This document shows positions 34,921-45,850 of a stretch of DNA of 64,000 nucleotides, piece after piece. This stretch comes from Eutypa lata (taxonomy: Eukaryota; Ascomycota; Sordariomycetes; Xylariales; Diatrypaceae): contig JAKULF010000001.1 in assembly GCA_022661535.1 (NCBI GenBank), forward strand, positions 3,038,001-3,102,000, read 5' to 3'. A program made the position numbers and the translations under genes. The notes beneath the pieces were generated by a model. That model saw only the letters and a list, made by a program, of their open reading frames with translations. It was not told the DNA's origin and searched no databases. How positions within the stretch are numbered: position 1 is the first letter of the stretch; each line of letters starts with the position of its first letter.

Positions 34921-36705
34921 CTCGACTTGAGAGAGAGAACTCATGATTAGCAATAACCATTGAGTAAAGATAAATCCTTAGACTTATGAGGCTGTGGGAG
35001 AGGTGCTCCAGTCAAGTCCAATGTAGGCTACAACCAAAACTCGCGAAGTTTCGTCTGCTTATAGCCTGGGGACGTCAAAATAAGGAGGTGGTACTAGTTA
35101 CAGCTCCCTATATAATTGGTACCTCTGTAATTAAGTCAAATGGTATTATCAGCTTTAATAGAAGACCAACGTTATGGGATGCTATCGCTTTTTTGGTTAA
35201 TTTAACTGGTCAGATTCTGGTACAGGGATCTGATATGAACCACCCTATTAAGGCTATCCCTTGGGAGTGCTGTATTCCACGTAATTTTCTGAACCAATTG
35301 TCAGCTGTCGGGGAGTGTATGATGTACCTTTTCATTGGCCACTGGAATGTAACCTTTGCTTCTATTAACGATAACCATTTATGCCGCTACCTGCTACGTT
35401 ACTATAGCGATTCCCTAAGGTAGCTATTGCTACCACCACCTGGCTGCTACCCCCAAAGAGCTCCAAAGGGGGGTTGGCATAAATCAGGGCAGTGCCGACG
35501 AGCAGACCTGCATAGCGCCACAAATCAGGTAGCTTGCAGTATTATCAACAGGTAACTAGAGGGCGGCGGCTAACTATGTGAATATTGGTTATTATTATTG
35601 GCAGTCTTCGTCACGATAAGGTACATCGAGTATTTGGCCACAGCTGGCATAAATATTAAAGGCCTGTGTGGAACATTCCTTGTCTAAAATATGTAGCCTC
35701 AGTAAGGTGACTCTTTTCTTAAAGATATTTGATGGTGAGGTCCTTGAAACCGGTAGCATGACATGCGGCTTAAGTAGCTATCAAATAATATACCGAAGGC
35801 AGGCTGGCAAGCCACGCAACACAAGTCACTAGATAAACACCAATTAGTGTCCACCACCTTAAGCACCTGACCAATATCGACTTTTTCTTTTCGATATTGC
35901 AGTTATTACATCACAATGCATTATATTGCATTTAGTATCCACCCATGGGCAAGGATAGTCGTTTAGCGACTTATTATTAATTATTACTATATGTAAATGT
36001 CAGGAGATAGTGTAAATATAGTGCCCTAAGCGATGAAGGGTGGTGATCCTAGGGGTCCGGAGGAGGCCCTAGGCACCCAGGCCTTTAGGATTGTATGCAA
36101 GGGGGCTGCTACGCAGCCATAAGCAGCAACCAACAACCTACATACCTACATAGTCAACACAACAGCTTCAGTCATTGCAGACTAGATATCAATACACCAT
36201 AATTTCACCTCCGACATCTGGCAGTAAACAATGACATATGGTTTAAGAATAGGACCTTCAGACTTTACATAAGGATAATTACCTAGCTCCAGAATGGACG
36301 GGTGGTCCGTATGGTCTGTACGGCCTATGTGGCACATGTGATTTTGTGACGGAGCTGGCAAATGCAAGGGCGAAAACACCAAAAATCGAAGTTACAATAG
36401 CAATTTTTGGCATCACTTCGACCCCTGTCATATCCCGGTGGCCTATGCAACGAGTGCGCCACACTATGCAACATGGCCATTGTCGTTCACCGCAACTTGG
36501 AACCTTGTGGCGAAACAAACTCTTCGATGCAACATCCAGCTGATGTGCGCCGCGACTTTCTGTTTAGGCAGACATATGCCAGTTTCTCTTGCTAACACAG
36601 CTGACTTGCGTAGCCAAGCATCCTGAACTACCGGACATTATCACTCGCATCTTTTCTTCAACTGTCGCCAGCCTCTAGCCCACCGTCGTTCACACAGGAA
36701 GAAGC
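34921..36705. other. Repeat-relic region
   Basis: 1.8 kb without a supported gene. It contains the dispersed fragment at 35176-35221, GC-rich blocks near 35430-35520 (AGCTCCAAAGGGGGGTTGGC) and 36045-36125 with the inverted repeat CCTAGGG...CCCTAGG. The alternation of GC-rich and AT-rich pieces looks like transposon remains, but no terminal repeats or coding domain could be defined. A 145-codon frame at 34986-35423 lacks any domain. Confidence 0.4.
35176..35221 (+). repeat. Dispersed repeat fragment, copy 2
   Basis: Matches 32027-32072 over 46 bp; see that entry. Confidence 0.6.
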
Positions 36706-39700
36706 ATGGCAGCCGAGGGTCTAAGCTTAGCCGTCTCGGTTGCGGGCCTCGTGTCGCTAGGCTTGCAGATTACCGGCGGCATCTTCAAATACCTCGACGC
36801 CTTCGAGGGGCGTCAAGAGGAACTGGCTTACATTAGACAACAGAATAATGCTCTGACAGCCACTCTCTCAGCGATCGAGACTGTGTCATCTCGCTTTCAA
36901 GGCCAACACCTGGTATTCACTACTGCAGTGACGCAAAATATACAATCCTGCGAGAAGGAGCTCAATGCTGTGGAGGTACTGCGTACCGAGCTTGCCGATT
37001 GCGACAGCAACACCTGGAAGATGCGACTGGAGAATAAGAAGAAGATGATGACTTACGCGTTCCATCAATCGAAGGCTCAGCAACTTGCTCGGCGATTGCA
37101 ACAAGCTAATGAATTATTGCAGCTTACCCTAACTGGTTTGGGACTGTAAGTCTAGAATCGTCTTTCCCGTCTGGCCTATTTAACATATTGGCAGGGAAAT
37201 CTCGGGGCTTAACACGAATAAGCTGACTGCCATCGAATCAGCTTCACACAATCATGCCTCTCAAATTTCTCTCATTCAATCAAAAATAGAAGCAGTCGGG
37301 ACGCCTATTACCAGAATTCAGGACCGGCTACATGTTTTGCAAGGCAGTGTCGATACCACCGCTCACCTGGTCCTGTCCCACTCCGACGTTACCGCACACA
37401 TAATTCAAGAAAGCAGCCAGGCTATGCGGCAAGACTTTCAGCGATCGCATGACTCTATGCAATTGAAATTCAGACAGCAACAAGAGACACTTGAAAGGTT
37501 CCAAAAAACTCTTAGAGAAACTTCAGCGACAAGACGAACGGAGCCAGTCTAAGGAGATCTTGATAGCCAGGGCAGCTGGCAAACCAGCAGCACTAAAGGA
37601 ACTATGCGACATTATACGGGTACCAAAGGAAAGCAACACCCATGCTTTCCCGCTGGATCAGACTACGCTTCGTTCACAAAGTATGGCCGTAGCCCCCTTA
37701 CAAAACCCGCGGTCTACGCCCGCCACGGATAGCGTATGCATCTGCCATCGTCCCCACCGGTTGATGGCGAAGATGGGGATAGAGCTAGGACACATATATC
37801 TTTCCAGCGACTGGGAAACCCAGGGCCATTGGCCGAGTTGTCCATTCTCAAAGGCAGAAAGGAAGAGCCGGCGAGCATTGAGCTTGAAGTACAACGGCCT
37901 CGCCCGCATGCTGAACTGGGTCATCAATGTCTCATTCGCGTGGACATCCGGAGCTGGTGGCTTCAGTATCAGTCCAAACTTCACCTACCATCCAACCGTG
38001 GACATCGACTCGGCCCCTGCTTTTCGCATCATAGGTTTAATAAGAAGATGTTTTGGCCAATATCAAACGGGAAATAGAGAACATTTCATGGTCGCTTGCT
38101 TAAGAAAGCTGGTTAGGCTTTTTGATGAGAAAAAAGCGTGCCCATCTGCTGTAAGCGTTGGAAATAAAAGCTTGATGCACTACACAGCCGAGGCGGTACG
38201 TTCGTAGGCCCTTGGAATGATGTGTCAATGACTAATTGCCAAATAGCTGAGGTATGCAACACTGGGGTTAGATAAAAATACCCACGGCGGGATAGGCCGC
38301 TTTCTCGAGCTTGTTCAGACGCTACTCTCGTATGGTGTCTCAGCTCTCGCCTATGACAACAAAGGTCAGTGTGGCATAATCCATGCATAGAAAACCATTG
38401 ACAATGAATTATATGGGTTTCTCCATTACTCCGAGTGGTGAGGGACAACCTTAACTGTACTCAGGATGTTATAAATATCCTGATACAGGCAGATTTAGGA
38501 AGCCAATCAGCTACTTTGAATAGTCCATCTTATGATGTTGATATGAAATACATTATTCCCTCCATCCATTCGATACTGTTTCGTAATGTATCTGATGGTT
38601 TTGCAGAAGGTACGGTAACTCTGAAACTTGAGGCCTAGTTTCGCCGGCACTCGCTAAACAATAGGCAGCTTCCGAATGCGGTCCTTTGAGCATAGCAGTG
38701 CTCCATAACGATGTCACCGAAGTAACTCGTATTTTGAGTCGATTTCCTGGTTCAATAGCTGAACTCAACATCTACGGCGAAAGCCCGTTTCACCTAGCAG
38801 CAGCGAACTCTCGAATCCTAGCCTTTCTAGTGAAAGCCGCAGGCATTAGTCTACTGAACCAGTCTGATAGAGCTGGTATCACTGTGCTCGAAGCAGCCAT
38901 GGTGCTCAGCTCTACACAATGTGTCAACGGTGAAAATTCTGACAGCTGTCGACAATGTGCCTGCACCCAGTGCGTAAATATTCTCTTGGAAGCTGGTTGC
39001 AATGCACGGATGCATAAAATTGAAGGAGACGAGAGTTCAATTGGCTTAAACGCTATCTTCCGTAGTGCATCTGAGCTCGCCCGGCGCCGCTATGTCTTTC
39101 ATATGAAAGAACTGCGGACTCCTCGGCTTCGACGGCCATCATTACACTATCATTACACTATGATCCACAAACAAAGCGAACAGTAGATGGAGAAGATACA
39201 ACGTGTGGCACTAGCAGGGCCGAGCCAGGGGTTTCTGAGCCGCTCGAAGAGCTACAAGCCCATGTCGAGAAGAATGAGGCAGAAGGATGGGGTTGGATCT
39301 ATAACGAATTTGATGATCCGCACTTTGGCGAGCTCTTTTATCGCCATGGATTTCGGCCTCACCCGTCATTCTTTATCCCCCCACGCTGGAAACGGACCAA
39401 CTATGACATCATGAATATTTCTTATACTTGCTGGATGGTGCAACACGGCGTGGACTTGTATCTACGATCATCGGCTGGGCCCCCTGTTGTGGAGAAATCC
39501 CCAAATATTGGATTATTCGGTGCGCATTATGCCTTTTACCTCTCAGGTCCTCGAGTATCATCCATCGGTATGCAGTGGAAAAGTAGTAAAAGTGTGGTAG
39601 CCTTTAACGAACTTAGCGCGGCTGTGGAGCGTCGCAACCTCATGGATAGCTGTCAATGCCATTGCTCGACAAGGGGATGCAGCCCGTTCATATGGATGAT

Positions 39701-40292
39701 GAAAGGAATGAGAATGTGTTGGGGGCCTGATCCTGATCTATGCGCCAAATACATGGTATTTTACTACAGCGGATGTGGCCTCGACTTGACGATACTGACC
39801 CACGCGGCGGCAATCAGGTACATGACCTTTCAAGCGTTAGGACTCACACATACCTGTTGCAACGCAGATTCTCTCGCAAGAGATATGGAGGGATGGGTGG
39901 AAAGAGACGACGTAGACATCATCAATGAGGAGCAGGCCTCTCTCCTGGAGTTGCACGAGGAATTAGTCGCGGAATTCGAAAATAAAGCTCTCCTGTTCAT
40001 CAAGGATGAGCCGGACGGCCACCCACACTTCCCCGAATTCTGGTCCTCATACTGGATCGTGCGGATTAAAGAAGTTTTGGAGAAACTTGACGGTCGAGAT
40101 TTAACCGATGCAGAGAGACGGGGCGCAGAGGAGATAGGTGTTCAATGGTGTGAGCCAGTGGAGAAGAAGGTGGAAAAGAATCCGTATGCTTGGCATACAT
40201 TGGAGCATTATTTCTATGAGCTGGATTTGATTTGCCCCGAGTACAAAGAGCCATGGCCGGATGAATTGCGCCGGGTAACTGAGTTGCCTTAG
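36706..40292 (+). pseudogene. STAND-type N-terminal/ankyrin protein gene with two frameshifts
   Basis: Exons 36706-37145, 37195-38195, 38247-38364, 38436-38609 and 38669-40292 join in phase. Two lesions break the frame. The first is one surplus base in the A6 run at 37503-37508: the frame then ends at 37552 while coding similarity continues in the next frame. The second is a perfect 11-bp tandem duplication, 39140-39150 and 39151-39161, after which the frame stops at 39186 while coding continues in another frame to 40292. Discounting one A and 11 bp leaves 3345 nt, an exact multiple of three (1114 residues). N-terminus (MAAEGLSLAVSVAGLVSLGLQITGGI) is the fungal STAND N-terminal domain, followed by a coiled coil, a linker and ankyrin-like repeats (GESPFHLAAANSRILAFLV). 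The C-terminal part has the Cys cluster CQCHCSTRGCSP. No NTPase domain is seen. Sequencing error is possible for the A6 run, unlikely for the duplication. Confidence 0.8.
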
Positions 40293-43200
40293 GGAGATCG
40301 TACGAAGGGTGTGAGAACTTGGGGGCTTTCCGTGAGATATAGGAATAGTACATGTTCACGAATTTCATTTCTCTGGCGGTACACTTCAGGCTACGAGTCA
40401 CTCTGAATATACCCCATCATAAAAAGGGCCACATATTCCCTGCAAGGCTTAATGAATACTTATAGCGTCAACTGAGGACCCGCTTACTATTTTAACAGCT
40501 ACCGCAAAAGACAACCCGATACGTCAACGCACTATTCAGAATGCTCCTATTAAGCCATGTATAGACCTATTAGAGCTAAGGTGTTGGGCTTGGTTGAGAC
40601 ACACAGTCAGGTGTGAAATTGGCATAGGTAAGGTCCGTTTGTCCAGCGAGGGAAGTTTCGATAAGTTGTTCTGGCCATTCCTTATCAGAGGGGGATTGGT
40701 TCATTACAGTAGCGAGCGTCTTGATGTTCTCTGCTTCGATTGCATAATGCCCATCATCATATGCTGAGAGCCCCATGATTAGTGAGCACTAGTCCCGTGA
40801 AGGAAATATGGTCAGATCATTATCAGATATGATAGCAACCTCGGTGGAAGGTTTAAGCTACGGCCTAGGTGGGAAGAATTGCCATCGTTGCTTAGTCGAG
40901 GAATTCAATGTCAAGTACTTGTGTTCAAGATGACATTTCCGCGGAGTGAATCTCTTCTAATACCTTCAGGCGGTCATCGCAAAGAGACACATTCAATCAC
41001 ATGGGATCGCGTAGTAGGACCAACCCACACACACATCCACACACACACCCCCACACACTTCGACTATTCTCGCTATATCAGATCCATATGAATACGCCGA
41101 TGGAACCCGCCAGGTATCGAAGCAATCGCAAGAGGTTGGTCAGCATCTGTACGAATCTCCCTTCTATATGGATGTTGGCGTGGCGGATTGTTGGATCGGG
41201 GTTAGCCCTAACATGTTGAATATCAGCTCTGAGGAACTTGAGGGGAAAGAGACTTTCCCTGGGAATGGACACGCCGATAATCTTTATTCGAAATTCATAT
41301 TTATGCTGATTTTATCCTCTTCCCAGCCGCCTACGCGACCCACGCGAAAATCCACAAGGCTCCAAATAGGGGTTAAGTATGGTTGCTGATGCGCAAGCTT
41401 TTGAACTGCTTCTGAAAAACTATAATGATGTTTAGTACTTCTGACTCATAGGTGTCCAAATGAGGCAAATTCAAAGGTATTTCTTAAGGAACTTGCGTGA
41501 TATTCGTTACCCGACACTCTTGCAACCATCCTAGCCGATATCTGGTAATCTAGGTTCGTGAATCTTTATCGTCAGTTGTTTTCTTCCGATGTAGTGTAGC
41601 TCTCTGCCTTCAAGTGTCGCACTGCATCGTTCCGGCTTCCCTAAGTAAGCGTTGCATATTTCCTCTCGTATCTACAATCAGCGTAGGCGTTCGATAATGC
41701 TTCTACCAGTTCAGCGAGCCCAGCCCTAGCTGTATTGACATCATGCCTAAGATCTAGTAACGTGATGGGTAGAAACCCAACGCTTTGGATCTGGTGATAG
41801 ACATCAACGAAAATGTGAAGTGAGTCCTGTGACCGGGACGTATTTTGGAGACAGCATAGTGTAAGTAGCTACCGCTGGCTACCTACTGACTTTATCCCAA
41901 CAATTGCAAGTTCGTCATGCGGCACGAAGACGTAGTACCGCAAAAATTGTCGGCCTTTTACTGTAATTAGCCTCGGAAATGAACAGTATCATCATCAGAC
42001 ATTTCATTCTCATCTTACTGCTGCTGTGAAACCGGGGCTTAAAGCGCGAGGACTATCCTAAGTGATGCATGCCGCTAGTACAAAACGTGCATATGTAGGT
42101 ACTACATGTAGTTCATACACAAGATCTCTTCCACAAAAACTACGAAGAAGTGGCAGTTGATGCCTGCGGGCTTCGTGAGCTCTAGTATATCCGCGAGATA
42201 TGTTGAAGGCAAGGTAGCGTAAGGTCACAAAACGGTTGCCTTTACTTATCGTCAAACTTGAAGTGATCGCCTATGTACTCAGCTACTCGCCTCAGAATCC
42301 AGCCACTACCCTGCAATAGTCCGAGTGAATTTTCCTTCTCCCTTTGCCCCTTTTCCTCTTCCTACATGCCAACCCTGGGAGAGAGCTATTAATTGTAAGA
42401 GATAAGCTGACCCAAGCTAAAAAAAGAAATTATGCTGATTGACAAATCAGACATTGCGCGCCACCAAATGTAGACAGGGTTGTAATCGGAATTATCTACA
42501 TTGTGTCAGATAGTCCGCTACTCTGAACTACAAGGAGGTCCTGATTGCCTGTATTTATAGCTCAACTATCCGCAGACGATATCCCTATCCTTTTAAACCA
42601 TCAATTTAGCATTAATCTGTGTTTACCTCTGACCGCCAGGCCACATGGCTGTCGCAACAGTTGCATCCGCACCTTGAAGAATGGTTCCGACTGTCTTAGA
42701 TGCACGGACCCGACTTTGTTTACCCCCTAAGCTTATCCTACCCCCGTGAGCTCGGCTTAGGCTAAGGTTTTGAGCCCAAAACTTACTTGCCCGCCGCAAG
42801 CGCCGCTCCGAAGTCGGGAAACATCTCTCGCCGACTTTAGACCTCTCCTTTGACGTCGCAACGTAATAGTCGATCCGAATGTGGCTCGTACATAGCTGTA
42901 CGTACCGGATTGGCTACATTATATGTGGTAGTGTACTAGCTATTATCCCCTTACAAGTCGTCCAGTTTTGTGTCAATTGTTGTTCTTCATTTGTGTATTT
43001 TGCTGACTAAAACGATTAGCGCTGAGCCCACGGCAACCCCCTTTGCAATATGTACGTGACCTCCTAAATTCTAACTAATCAATATCTGATTCCTGACTTA
43101 CAAATAGCCTCGGGGCGGCAGTAGATTCGTCTGGGTATGGTATTGCTGTGCTTGTGGACAGACATCTATACCTATACATACAGATAACTGTCCCACATGT

Positions 43201-43468
43201 GGCAATATGCGCTGCGCCTATTGTCGTGTAGAAAAGCTTAGAGGAAGGTAGTGTTGCGGGATGAGATAACGTCACGAGCAGGGGAACATTATGTAGCAGT
43301 GTAGCACTACAATACAAATCATGCAATAATAGTATGCAGAAGGCTACATCGGCTTCGTGGCCCGTGGAATCCCTGTCATTTTCTGCAAGTGTGTGGTAAC
43401 ATCAAGGAATATGTATTCAGCGTTGTACCCGTCCCCTATCCGACGTTATACACTTCCGACAAATGTGT
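40293..43468. other. Gene-poor region with coding-like fragments
   Basis: 3.2 kb without a supported full gene. A minus-strand frame at 40576-40776 (MGLSAYDDGHYAIEAENIKT start, 66 residues) and a plus-strand open stretch at 41081-41389 (containing FYMDVGVADCWIGVSPNM) have protein-like composition but no recognised family and no joining exons. CA-rich microsatellite at about 41025-41060. These may be gene relics. Confidence 0.4.
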
Positions 43469-45850
43469 TCAACATGATGCCTGTTCAGAATCATTGCTTT
43501 GTCCCCCATGGCGGAAGCGTACTAGCATGTGCTTCGCAATCCATCGAAGAGTTTCACGAGACCAGTTGTCTTGCAGTAAGTCAAGAGCAAGCCACATTAT
43601 ACCTTCAAGCACCAATACCACTATAACAGAAGACAAAGGAGTTGTAGGAATTGGAATAAACCCTGGTTCGGTGCTCAAGAAAGATGCTGCAAGGGTAAAT
43701 GGAAGCGAAAGCTGAGATATACCATTAGCATATGAACAGGTTAGCTGAGATACTGAGCCTTACAAAAGTCATCCACTAATGGAGGCTATAGTCAGCATGG
43801 TTATAAATAATATTCTTGAGCAATTTATGTATAAATGTGATTGATTCTAGTGTAGTAATGAAGAGGAAGGTTCTGAAGAACTCGAAGTTACTTACTGATA
43901 GCATCTTAACGTCTCTTGAAGTCTTCTGCTGGATGATTGCAATCTGATTGTTTTCATGTGCGAAAAAGAGATTCAACTATATATTAGTTAGTAGAGACGA
44001 CATTACTTTGCCATCGATATTTCTCACATCCCGTGTAATATCTTCATTCAGTGTATCAATGAGATATCTTAACTCTTGTCTCAATGACCGCATCTCATTG
44101 AAGGCTGCCTTAGTTGCAATGAACGACTGTAAGGCAGGTTCCGATATATTTGTGTTTGTGTCCTCACACCAGAAGTAGTGGACATCACCGGAGAGAAAGT
44201 CTTCCCAGGAGCTTAGATTCTCCTCAAGGAGTTTGTGCATCCTTCTCAGAAGATGTATAGTTTTGCTTGCCCATGACTTGAAAAACAGGGCTTGTGCAGA
44301 GTGCTCCCTTTGCAACTGAGATTTAGAAGCAGAGCTTCCTCTCTGGGAGATGAGAGCATTATGAAATTGATCACCTGGCGGAAATGGGAAGTTTTTCCTC
44401 TGCAGGTGCGTTAGAAGTGGATGTTGTACCTATGCCACTAGATATGAAGTGAAGCCATGATAGAAAGAATTGAAGAATGAAATGGAAATGTAAAGGGATT
44501 CCAACTCACATAGTGTCTAATGCTTTCCTTCACCTTTGTCACGACTTTGTACCACTCCTGTAAGACTTGAAGAACTCTGACTTTCAACACCTTTAGCCAG
44601 TATTCTCTAGGTTGTTGAATTGCATTATCAAGAATTGTGTCTCCGGCGGTGAGAGGGTCGACTGGACATGGGTTCCCTTCCTTTCCGTTCCAGCAATCTT
44701 CGTAATATTGGACATCCTTTCGATTATCTGGGCTGTCATGGTATATGTCAACAAACATATAAGCAGCCCATACCCAATGATCCCACCCACACAAGGTACA
44801 GGATATCTCGGCTTCATATAGATAATCCACTTCATCATTTCTTCCCAGGGCGTGTGGATGTCCGTTTAAGAAAGATATATCGATGGTTTCCCTTAAGGGT
44901 GTTCCATCTTGTTTGAGCCGCTTATCTCTGTAAGCTCTCTTGGAGCTTCGAAGAACGAGGAATGGTAGATGGAATTCGAGCACGAATGAACTGACATAGT
45001 CATCCTGAAACATAAGTTAGATGGTTTGTTTGCTATGGACCGTCGTAGTAGACAAGGTAATAATAGCGCATGGTCAGAAACACTGCTATTGCCTACCGGG
45101 ATGGTAACCTTTACTGCTGATTTCAAGGTTATATGGTTGTAGAACGCGTCTATAAGGGCGCACTTTTGAGAGTATGGTACTGTTGAAGCTAATGCATGCA
45201 ATGTTCGGTGATCGAAGTTGGTAATAAAGCTATCGCAAAGTTAACACTAATAAAGAGAGCCAGATGTCCACACTTACACGAGGCGTTTCACGGCATCGGG
45301 CTCATGATCTTGTAATTTATTGTCTTCCGGGGAACTGCTTCCGTTTGCATTCATCTGGCTCGACTGATCTGCCGGGGTATTGGAGCGGAAACGCTGTGGC
45401 GAGTTAGTTCTTCGACCATGTTAAGCATTGGAGCGGGTAAATATCATATTTCAACTCCTGAAAGTATCTTACGGGCTTCATCAACTTTTTGAGAAGTTCA
45501 ACCCAAGTTAGTCCGTGTTGGTGAGATCGGGGGCGCCCCGCCCCATCGCGGTCATCAAGTAAGGCAACCTTTTCGTCTGAATCATCAACCGGCACGTGTA
45601 GCCCTTTTGTTAAAATTGGTCTCTCGTAAAAACCGACTACCTGCTGTGTTTTTGATGACCAGTGATCAGGGTTATCTTCAGCGTCCAAAAAGAGCCTGAC
45701 GACGTTTTCTTTGACAGCTACTTCTGTTTGGTCGTCTCCCACATATGGGACATTCTCGCTCTGAACTGTTATATTACGTCGCTGAGTGAATTCAGGGTTC
45801 CACCTGTGTAAATTATGCAACCCATAATCCTGCCGTATTTGCTGGGCCAT
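43469..45850 (-). CDS. CorA-like membrane protein, paralogue 1
   Basis: Seven exons (45850-45473, 45393-45278, 45229-45097, 45004-44510, 44429-44028, 43976-43896, 43711-43469) give 615 residues, all phases consistent. The long N-terminal part is cytosolic; residues 210-374 contain ISFLNGHP, GWDHWVWAAYMFVDIYH and PREYWLKVLKVRV. The helical stalk 375-535 includes FAHENNQIAIIQQKTSRDVK, the CorA-type segment just before the membrane. Residues 536-615 hold LSLPFTLAASFLSTEPGF and a second hydrophobic segment (VIVVLVLEGIMWLAL). CorA proteins are pentameric divalent-cation channels, but the GMN selectivity motif is absent, so ion transport is doubtful. Compared with the paralogue at 54.1 kb, exon 6 is four codons shorter because an earlier GTAAGT is used. 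It lies alone on the minus strand in gene-poor DNA. Confidence 0.8.

Noticed and set aside
34986..35423. 145-residue plus-strand frame as a possible gene
   Set aside because: No domain, irregular composition, and it overlaps a dispersed repeat fragment; more likely transposon remains.
37490..37560. An intron instead of a frameshift at the A6 run
   Set aside because: Only 18-29 nt separate usable GT and AG sites, below normal intron size, and the joins do not preserve the coding similarity.
41025..41060. CA-rich run as a CRISPR-like or regulatory array
   Set aside because: Simple microsatellite; CRISPR arrays are not expected in a fungal nuclear genome.
42545..42730. Cys-containing frame as a third zinc-type gene copy
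   Set aside because: Cys spacing does not match copies A and B, and no second Cys exon follows.
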